The position numbers and the translations under genes are program-made. From contig NZ_JAILKR010000046.1 in assembly GCF_024693525.1 (NCBI RefSeq), positions 1 to 11,715 on the forward strand: a stretch of DNA of 11,715 nucleotides, read 5' to 3'. This document shows positions 6,560 to 11,715 of this stretch, one piece after another. Under the pieces are notes generated by a model that saw nothing but the letters and a program-made list of their open reading frames with translations, was not told where the DNA came from and ran no database searches. This DNA comes from Selenomonas sp. GTDB lineage: Bacteria > Bacillota_C > Negativicutes > Selenomonadales > Selenomonadaceae. Position 1 is the first letter of the stretch. Each line of letters opens with the position of its first letter.

Positions 6560-6886
6560 TCATTCCACTCCCGGAAACGAATTCACATACTTAATTTTGA
6601 TATCCGGAAAGCTATCTACAAACTGGACGGTGAAGTCTTCCCCGCTTTCCACAAACTTCCACTCGCCGATAGCATCCGGAAATGACTCTACGACCTTAAC
6701 TTTGAGGTCTGGGAAGGAATCCACCACCTTGACTTTGATATCGGCAAAGTGCTCCACCACCTTCACCCTGCCGCAAAGTTTGATGCCTTTATAGTAGCCA
6801 TCCTGGTTGATGGCAGATGCCGCCATAGCTGTAACTGTCATAGCCATCAGAAGAATAATCGTGAATATTGCGGTCAGTTTTTTCAT
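6560..6886 (-). CDS. Small secreted protein with SFPD repeats
   Basis: This is a 108-residue precursor. MKKLTAIFTIILLMAMTVTAMA is a clear Sec signal peptide, with cleavage likely near residue 22. The mature part has five near-copies of an 11-residue unit of the form V-K-V-V-(D/E)-S-F-P-D-(L/I)-K, at about 41-51, 52-62, 63-72, 86-96 and 97-107. A W-containing insert, IGEWKFVESGEDFT, lies between the third and fourth copies. The alternating pattern suggests short beta strands, as in a small solenoid or propeller-like sheet. A single Cys38 precedes the repeats. ATG 6886-6884 is chosen over upstream starts because GGAGG lies five bases before it and the signal peptide begins exactly here. Function is unknown; export to the cell surface or periplasm is expected. 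It is not obviously linked to the ADP-ribose genes downstream. Confidence 0.85.
   Translation of the reverse strand: MKKLTAIFTIILLMAMTVTAMAASAINQDGYYKGIKLCGRVKVVEHFADIKVKVVDSFPDLKVKVVESFPDAIGEWKFVESGEDFTVQFVDSFPDIKIKYVNSFPGVE
6563..6766 (-). repeat. Tandem repeats encoding SFPD units
   Basis: This part of the secreted-protein gene carries five imperfect 33-base units that give the VKVV(D/E)SFPD(L/I)K peptide repeat. The two middle copies are the most alike, consistent with expansion by duplication. Confidence 0.75.
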
Positions 6887-7038
6887 GTCCACCTCCACAA
6901 ATATCAATTTCGCTAATACAACCGTAATTCCTGCCTTCATGGCCATTTTGCACACCCTGCAAACGCCCTCCACCAATTTGCAACCCCCTCGGAGCCGCAA
7001 CACTACCAATCCTTGCCTGTAGCCTCCCAGCCCTCTTC
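6887..7038. other. Intergenic region upstream of the secreted-protein gene
   Basis: This 152-base gap should hold the promoter of the secreted-protein gene, since a terminator lies just to the right. A perfect inverted repeat TTTGCA-N5-TGCAAA spans 6947-6963 and may be a regulator site. I could not identify a convincing -35/-10 pair. An open frame runs through the gap in phase with the gene, but it has no Shine-Dalgarno and places the signal peptide internally, so I regard it as non-coding. Confidence 0.4.
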
Positions 7039-7827
7039 CTATGCCACTTCCCCATAAAGCAAAAACACCTCGAAGCCCCTTGTTTCATAGGGTTTCGAGG
7101 TGTTTAGCTCTCTATGTGTTTGTATCAATTCCGCTATGATTTTGTCATAAATGGAAAAAGCAGGTTCCCCCTCCTTGTCTTTGGTCACAATACGCGTGAT
7201 AAGCTCCGAAACCGCCTGTGGCGTGTAGAACTCCCCCGCCTTCTTGCCCGAGCCAGCAGCAAACTGGCCAATCAAAAACTCATACGCATCGCCAAGCGCA
7301 TCCGCGCCATACTGCATGAAATCAATATGCGCCAGCTCCTTCATCACATCCGAAAGCATCGCATTGCGCTTTGCTGGCGTCGTCCCTAGGCTCTTGGAAT
7401 CAATATCAAAGTCCTCGAACAAATCCTCATAAAGCTTCTGCCCGCGGATAGCCTCACCACCCTGCTCAATATCGCGCATAGCCTGACGCAAATGGTCGGT
7501 AGTAAAAGTCTTGTTATTGATTTCATTATATAAAGCCGTAAAAGTATACTGCGGCTCAATCGCAAAGCTGTAATTTTCCTCCAGCTCCGCCTTCAAATCC
7601 TCCCAATCCTCACTCTGCCGCGCTTCCTCATAAAGCAGCTGCGCCTCATCCAAACTCTCCGGCTTCCGATCCTCCAACAGGTCAACCACAGCATAAAGCT
7701 GACGGTCAGACAGATACTTGTAGAAAATCATCCCGAGCAAATAATCCTTATATTCATCCGCACTCATCGTGCTGCGCATAACATTAGCCGCATTCCAAAG
7801 CGCCTGATTCAATTCCTGTGATGCCAT
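7039..7827 (-). pseudogene. hsdM: hsdM, truncated type I restriction-modification methyltransferase subunit
   Basis: The first 228 residues from ATG 7827-7825 (AAAGGTG upstream) match the N-terminal half of HsdM. They include ELNQALWNAANVMR, DYLLGMIFYKYLSD, KRNAMLSDVMKELAHIDF, DALGDAYEFLIG and AGEFYTPQAVSELI. A working protein would follow SIYD with the SAM-binding PTMGSGSL motif and later the NPPF/Y catalytic motif. Here SIYD (ending near 7144) runs directly into KIIAELIQTHREL and stops soon after, so both motifs are lost. Length is about half that of the family. The last residues are encoded by the terminator hairpin, so the tail is the 3' end of what was once a longer operon. A deletion that removed the rest of hsdM, hsdS and possibly hsdR is the simplest explanation. 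It cannot methylate DNA. Confidence 0.85.
7058..7105 (-). terminator. Strong rho-independent terminator inside the 3' end of truncated hsdM
   Basis: The arms 7063-7078 and 7090-7105 pair over 16 bases with only one G-U pair, around an 11-base loop. On the minus strand the stem ends in GGTGTTTTTGC, a good T-run. It closes the Schlafen-AIPR-hsdM transcript. The reading frame of truncated hsdM passes through both arms, which shows that the tail is not ancestral coding sequence. Confidence 0.9.
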
Positions 7828-7872
7828 CTGTAAATTCACCTTTCATCATCTCTATACAGAAAATGTATAAAT

Positions 7873-9603
7873 TTATTCGACCAGACTATTTTTTTCGATA
7901 TCATTTTTATCTAAACATTCATCAATTTTTTTGATAAATTCGCTACTCTTAGCCACGCTGCTGTTTCCGCCTAAATTTATGTATTTCGAATATATTATTT
8001 TTTTTAGATAATCTATATCATCATTTGTTACCGATAATACATTTGCATTTTTCATATCATCAAATGTAACATACTTCTTATTAAAAAGCCTTACAGAAAC
8101 AGCATATATTAAATAATATAATATATCCGTTCGTTCTCCGCTTGTCATCTCTGATGTCTTAGCTAAATTATCTCTTATCCGAGCTCCTATCAACGCCGTA
8201 TTGTAGTATACACTCAAATCAACATTTGATTCATATAGCTTTTTATATGTATCATCATCAGTTAATAATGTAGATGGCCTAGCCCTAGCAAAATCAGGTT
8301 TCCTAAGGAATATACTAATCATACACTGAGCTAAAAATGATACGCTTATAATTTCCGATGCTTTTTTCTTTTTATTTTTATAATAATTTTTTCGTCTATC
8401 ATAATATAGCCCCCTCCTTTTAAAGTACATTTCTATTTGTAAATGAATTATATCTGTAACTCTTAACGAAGACTTCGGAATATTGGTTTGATTATTCGTT
8501 GCAAATATAATTTTATCTCTAGCTTCTTCAGAAGACGGTACGATAATCCTAACTAAAACATTTCTTGTTTCTTGTTTTATCAACTGCTGATTTTCAGAAA
8601 AGAAATTATATATTTCCGTAGAAGTTTGCAATCCATTAACCACTGCTGGATTCGTAATATTATACTCATCAATTCTTATAGGGACTATATTATCGGCCAA
8701 AATTGTTATACCGTTATTCAACCACCAAAAATCTTCTCCAGTTGATGCCTTTAAACTTTCTGCAATGCTTGTATTTACAGAATTTTTCCCTTGATAATCT
8801 CTAACATTCGATTCGAAGAATTTAGCTCTAAGCCGGCCATTTTCATCTGTTATAAACGTATAATATTCTCTCAAATTAACTAGTGCAACATACTCTGAAT
8901 TTTTTCCTCTTGATATCGGATTTCCTGCGAATTTTAGAGGTAACACATTTTCTACATCTGTATTGTATAATTCCATAAGCTTGTCTGCTGTTATAAAATC
9001 GACATCCACCTGTGCAGAACAATAAAGTTCATTAACAATCTCCCGCAATTCATCAGCTTGTGCTTTGACATTAGGGTTCACATCAATGCCTAAAGTTGTA
9101 TAATAATAATTAATAAATATTTTAGGTTGTTTTGTAACTAGTTTAGTAACTGCATTTCTAAACAAACAAAACAAATCAATAACCTGCTCTGTATAACGTT
9201 TTTTATCTCGATAGATTGAAAAATCCTTCGTCATATCTAAAAGATTTCTCGAAACAGTCTTCCATTTCATTAGTACATCTTCGCCAAAACTTGTGGTCAT
9301 TTTAGCTTGAACTATTACAAAATTTATTTCAGCTCCTTTAGGTGCTGTTAAACTATCTAGTTGGTCTTCTGAAATTAATTCATTATTAACAAACAAATAA
9401 ATCCCATCACATCCGCCATCATTTCCGCCTCCTGTAATGCCAGAATTAATTTCTTCGTCACTTAACTCTTTATCTTTCAAAACTTGCGCTGTTGAAAAAA
9501 ATTCAAAAAAGGCATTTTCCGAATCATACATTTCATTTTCCGAAAATTCTTGCCTAATGATTTCTTTTAATAATATTTGATTATTGGTTTGTTTTTTCGC
9601 CAT
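7873..9603 (-). CDS. AIPR family abortive infection protein with predicted PD-(D/E)xK nuclease domain
   Basis: This 576-residue protein has the hallmarks of the AIPR (abortive infection phage resistance) family: FESNVRDYQG at 263-272, FWWLNNGITI at 292-301, VVNGLQTSTEI at 321-331 and TNNQTNIP at 369-376. The N-terminal ~120 residues look like a restriction-endonuclease fold. NDGGCDGIYL at 61-70 supplies Asp66, and a strand ending VIVQAK (96-101) supplies the Q-x-K of a D...(E/Q)xK site. Such proteins act in the cytoplasm and are thought to block phage growth, probably by nucleic-acid cleavage (inference for this one). ATG 9603-9601 is chosen because GGAGG lies eight bases before it; an ATG seven codons earlier lacks a site. 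The gene is markedly AT-rich and sits 69 bases after the Schlafen-type gene and 45 bases before the hsdM remnant. Confidence 0.88.
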   Translation of the reverse strand: MAKKQTNNQILLKEIIRQEFSENEMYDSENAFFEFFSTAQVLKDKELSDEEINSGITGGGNDGGCDGIYLFVNNELISEDQLDSLTAPKGAEINFVIVQAKMTTSFGEDVLMKWKTVSRNLLDMTKDFSIYRDKKRYTEQVIDLFCLFRNAVTKLVTKQPKIFINYYYTTLGIDVNPNVKAQADELREIVNELYCSAQVDVDFITADKLMELYNTDVENVLPLKFAGNPISRGKNSEYVALVNLREYYTFITDENGRLRAKFFESNVRDYQGKNSVNTSIAESLKASTGEDFWWLNNGITILADNIVPIRIDEYNITNPAVVNGLQTSTEIYNFFSENQQLIKQETRNVLVRIIVPSSEEARDKIIFATNNQTNIPKSSLRVTDIIHLQIEMYFKRRGLYYDRRKNYYKNKKKKASEIISVSFLAQCMISIFLRKPDFARARPSTLLTDDDTYKKLYESNVDLSVYYNTALIGARIRDNLAKTSEMTSGERTDILYYLIYAVSVRLFNKKYVTFDDMKNANVLSVTNDDIDYLKKIIYSKYINLGGNSSVAKSSEFIKKIDECLDKNDIEKNSLVE

Positions 9604-9672
9604 TATATTTTCCTCCAACTCCATATCTACTCAAAATCACACAAAATTTGTTCATATTCTCTTCTTTTATCA

Positions 9673-11091
9673 TTACTCAGTTATCTCCCAATATCCCCCG
9701 CGAGCAGCACCGCACCTGATAAGAATTCCTTTTTCACGCAACTCTTTTATATGTCTTTCTGTTGTCCGCTTTGAAACACCTATTACTTCTGCTAATTGGG
9801 TTGCAGATATAGTTTTGTCGGCTTTTATGGCTTCAATAATCTTCTCCTGTATATTACCGCCAATCACCGCCACATCACCGTCATTCACCGCCATTTCACC
9901 GCCATTTGTGGTATTAGCGTCGTTCTCCTGTCCCTCAACGTAATTCAAATTATACAATATCAGCAGGAAATCCTTATGCTCTGCCATGAATTTTGGCATC
10001 AGTTCAGCTGTCGTATGCTCTTGGAAGTCGTAATCTTCCAGTATTTTCTTGAAGCCGCTGCCTCTGCGCTCCATTAGTTGCAACCTGCTAAACACATCAG
10101 CCAGAACTGGATTCCTGCGCTGGGACGATATATGCCGTAGGTCGCGCCCCTCCAGAGAAGAACCATCCACCATTCCACCAGGGGAGTAAATCTCCATACG
10201 GTCATCGAAGATGTCAATATGGACCTCACTGCCGACTATCAGATAGTCGCGATGAATCAAGGCATTGACCAATCCCTCCATCACAGCACGCTTAGGATAG
10301 TCCGGATATTCAATTCTATGAGTAGGTGTTTTCCGCCATGCTTTCCTGTTATGGCGCATGATAAAACTCAGCGCATCTTGATAAAGGGAAATCAGTCCAC
10401 CTGAATACTCCTCATCATCGATGGCATCCATCAAACCAGATGCTTTGGATAATCCATTCCATCTGGTACAGAATACCCGCGAATGCCTTACGGGTGATTC
10501 ATCAGCCAGCAAAGCGCCGGCATTCGTCAGTTTGCCATTGTAATCAACCAAGCCAAAGGATTCAAAGTCCGTCTCTTCAAAGGATTTTCCTGTTCTTTGC
10601 TTGTAGACAGAGCGCAGTTTCGTAAAGGCCATATCCTCAAACTTGAACCGCGACGGCAAGCTGTCATAGCTCTGCCCGCTTCCTCGGATTACCAGCTCAC
10701 GCAGCTGCATGGGATTTGCTGGTACGCTTTCGTTTCCCAAACGCACAAAGGCCACCAACTGCCCTTCACCAGAATAATAGTATGGCGTCTCATCACCGGT
10801 CATGACTTCAACGATTATCAGTTCTTTACCATCCACCGCTTCAAACGATAATTTGAATTTTGGGATTGGATTCATGCGATTCTTAATCGTCTCACTAATT
10901 ATTTCCGCATCTGCCCTGGCATTTTCCAGCCCAATTATCGTATCATCATCACGAATACCAAAAATCAGCTTACCGCCAAAGGTATTAGCAAATGCACTAA
11001 TGCTTTTCAACCAGCTCTTTGGCTTCTTCACTTCCAAAGACTGTTTTTTATCATATTCCGTTGCTTCTCCAATTAAATCTCTAATGTTCAT
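9673..11091 (-). CDS. Schlafen/AlbA_2-type ATP-binding protein with C-terminal helix-turn-helix
   Basis: The order of domains in this 472-residue protein is clear. The AlbA_2 (Schlafen AAA_4) domain covers about 10-125, with Glu20 and SAFANTFGGKLIFGIRDDD at 32-50. An ATP-binding GHKL-like segment follows, with NALIHRDY at 276-283, DDRMEIYSPGG at 296-306 and ERRGSGF at 341-347. A low-complexity linker at about 386-413 leads to a winged helix at 415-460, with SATQLAEVIGVSKRTTERHIKEL as recognition unit. Such proteins are often annotated as ATP-binding or transcriptional regulators and are frequent in type I restriction-modification loci. Here it heads the run leading to AIPR and hsdM and may regulate that transcript or act in defence (inference). 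ATG 11091-11089 has AAGGG about nine bases upstream. Confidence 0.9.
   Translation of the reverse strand: MNIRDLIGEATEYDKKQSLEVKKPKSWLKSISAFANTFGGKLIFGIRDDDTIIGLENARADAEIISETIKNRMNPIPKFKLSFEAVDGKELIIVEVMTGDETPYYYSGEGQLVAFVRLGNESVPANPMQLRELVIRGSGQSYDSLPSRFKFEDMAFTKLRSVYKQRTGKSFEETDFESFGLVDYNGKLTNAGALLADESPVRHSRVFCTRWNGLSKASGLMDAIDDEEYSGGLISLYQDALSFIMRHNRKAWRKTPTHRIEYPDYPKRAVMEGLVNALIHRDYLIVGSEVHIDIFDDRMEIYSPGGMVDGSSLEGRDLRHISSQRRNPVLADVFSRLQLMERRGSGFKKILEDYDFQEHTTAELMPKFMAEHKDFLLILYNLNYVEGQENDANTTNGGEMAVNDGDVAVIGGNIQEKIIEAIKADKTISATQLAEVIGVSKRTTERHIKELREKGILIRCGAARGGYWEITE
9856..9908 (-). repeat. 21-base tandem repeat in the Schlafen-type linker
   Basis: On the plus strand the core ACCGYCA starts at 9856, 9866, 9877, 9887 and 9898, alternating 10- and 11-base steps. 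Two steps make 21 bases, or seven codons, so copy number can change without a frameshift. The protein repeat is visible as GGEMAVNDGDVAVIGGN between the ATP-binding part and the HTH. Confidence 0.75.
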
Positions 11092-11385
11092 AAAATCTAT
11101 CCCTTGCCCTTCATCCTATCCATTTACTCACGATATAGGCAATCCACGCATATAAAGAGTCGGCCATATCGAAATGGCCAACTCCAATTTTTGCTGTTTT
11201 TCCAGCACTTATTATTTTATCATAGTTCAGCGTAATATAACACCTTACAGCTCATAATCGAAAAGCAGGCGCCTATTCTAATTTTGTAAAATTGTATGTC
11301 GCATATGCAGGTACATAAAACCACAGCGTTGAATTAGAATACTATCGACACATGACATATACGCCCGACAAAGGAGCGAAAACCT
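11092..11385. promoter_or_regulatory. Divergent intergenic region between the Schlafen-type and FIST genes
   Basis: These 294 bases must hold promoters in both directions. A perfect 10-base inverted repeat, TATTCTAATT (11274-11283) and AATTAGAATA (11332-11341), places a TAGAAT -10-like box on each strand facing outward, towards its own gene. Between the arms are TGTCGCAT (11297-11304), matching the shared dyad start of the ADP-ribose genes, and a GCATATGC palindrome (11301-11308). The -35 hexamers are poor. The part from 11092 to 11156 has no recognisable structure. No riboswitch consensus was seen upstream of the FIST gene. Confidence 0.45.
11157..11195. terminator. Hairpin with T-run, terminator or leader attenuator
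   Basis: GAGT-C-GGCCAT (11157-11167) pairs with ATGGCC-A-ACTC (11174-11184), a 10-bp stem with one C/A mismatch and a 6-base loop. On the plus strand CAATTTTTGC follows, the form of an intrinsic terminator; on the minus strand the T-run is shorter (TTTATAT). No plus-strand gene ends here, so it may block antisense reading or lie in the 5' leader of the Schlafen-type gene as an attenuator. Confidence 0.6.
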
Positions 11386-11715
11386 ATGCTTCAGAAAAAA
11401 TATGTGTTTCATACATTTGATGAACTAAAGGACATTGCCACCGAGATAACGTCCAGCAATGCTTATAGAAATGCGTCCGGCGTTCTTTTCCAGCTCTACA
11501 ATCCCAAGATTGACGCCGCTGATGAGGAAATAATCACATACCTTCATGATGCCTGTGAAAAAGCCTGTCTCGTAGGGCTTACCTGCGCCAATATCGCAGA
11601 TCAGGAATTTGATATCAAGGATGAGCCCATCGAGCTGAATGTCACCTATTTTCGCACCACAAGGGTTCTGGCCTTTGACTTTGATATGAACCATGAAACC
11701 GGGTTCGTGGCGGGG
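11386..11715 (+). CDS. FIST-domain sensor protein, N-terminal part
   Basis: An open frame from ATG 11386, with AAAGGAG ten bases upstream, stays open to the window edge (110 codons). It starts MLQKKYVFHTFDELKDIA, then has GVLFQLYNPKIDAADEEIITYL, KACLVGLTCANIADQEF and VTYFRTTRVLAFDFD. This matches the start of the FIST N domain, a sensory domain in bacterial signal proteins thought to bind small ligands. In this group of bacteria such domains often precede GGDEF or other cyclic-di-GMP modules; the output domain here lies outside the window. It is the only plus-strand gene, has higher GC than the AIPR gene, and probably marks the chromosomal backbone at the edge of the accessory block. Confidence 0.75.
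   Translation, partial: MLQKKYVFHTFDELKDIATEITSSNAYRNASGVLFQLYNPKIDAADEEIITYLHDACEKACLVGLTCANIADQEFDIKDEPIELNVTYFRTTRVLAFDFDMNHETGFVAG

Noticed and set aside
6887..7009. Longer N-terminal form of the secreted protein
   Set aside because: No ribosome binding site supports the upstream start, and it would bury the signal peptide inside the protein.
9856..9908. CRISPR-like array
   Set aside because: The units are 10-11 bases without spacers and lie in frame inside a protein-coding gene.
11274..11385. Cyclic-di-GMP riboswitch upstream of the FIST gene
   Set aside because: The conserved core of the known c-di-GMP riboswitch classes is not present, and the inverted repeat is better read as DNA-level symmetry.
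11425..11694. Minus-strand open frame of 89 codons at the right end
   Set aside because: It lies entirely opposite the FIST-domain gene, which has a good ribosome binding site and recognisable domain sequence.
1..11715. tRNA, rRNA, transposase or integrase genes
   Set aside because: No cloverleaf, rRNA segment, transposase/integrase motif or insertion-sequence ends were seen on either strand, despite signs of gene gain and loss.

Overview
This 11.7 kb window looks like an accessory region of a Bacillota chromosome, probably Negativicutes (Selenomonas or Mitsuokella type). The taxon is an inference from the feel of the FIST-domain protein and the ADP-ribose gene set, and was not tested by a search. 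All recognisable genes except the last are on the minus strand, so they are transcribed from right to left. Most genes are of moderate GC. Two are clearly AT-rich and look acquired: the AIPR gene and the 330-codon orphan near the left end.

Right block, about 7.0-11.7 kb. A FIST-domain sensor gene starts on the plus strand and runs off the right edge. A 294-base divergent region separates it from a minus-strand run of defence-type genes. These are a Schlafen/AlbA_2-type ATP-binding protein with a C-terminal helix-turn-helix, an AIPR-family abortive infection protein with a predicted PD-(D/E)xK nuclease domain, and a truncated type I methyltransferase subunit (hsdM). The hsdM reading frame runs into a strong terminator that encodes its last residues. 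This looks like the decayed remains of a type I restriction-modification locus with accessory defence genes.

Middle and left block, about 0.2-6.9 kb. In transcription order this holds a small secreted protein with SFPD repeats, a conserved MKYYKG-type protein of unknown function, a macro domain fused to a C-terminal helical domain, an ADP-ribosylglycohydrolase, and a vWA-domain protein ending in a terminator. Next come a degenerate P-loop ATPase::DinB chimera, a second (YmdB-like) macro domain protein, the AT-rich orphan, and the start of an endonuclease III/HhH-GPD glycosylase. Three enzymes here act on ADP-ribose or its conjugates, so the block reads as a cassette for removing or processing ADP-ribosyl modifications. 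The target is unknown.

The most notable signal is regulatory. The glycohydrolase and vWA genes have upstream regions that align without a gap from a 19-bp near-identical dyad, across a 20-base spacer and a TAGAAT -10 hexamer, to the start codon 30 bases further on. The spacer sequences have diverged but their lengths are identical. This suggests a shared, probably activator-dependent promoter. A weaker look-alike of the dyad with a TAGAAT box lies upstream of the FIST gene.
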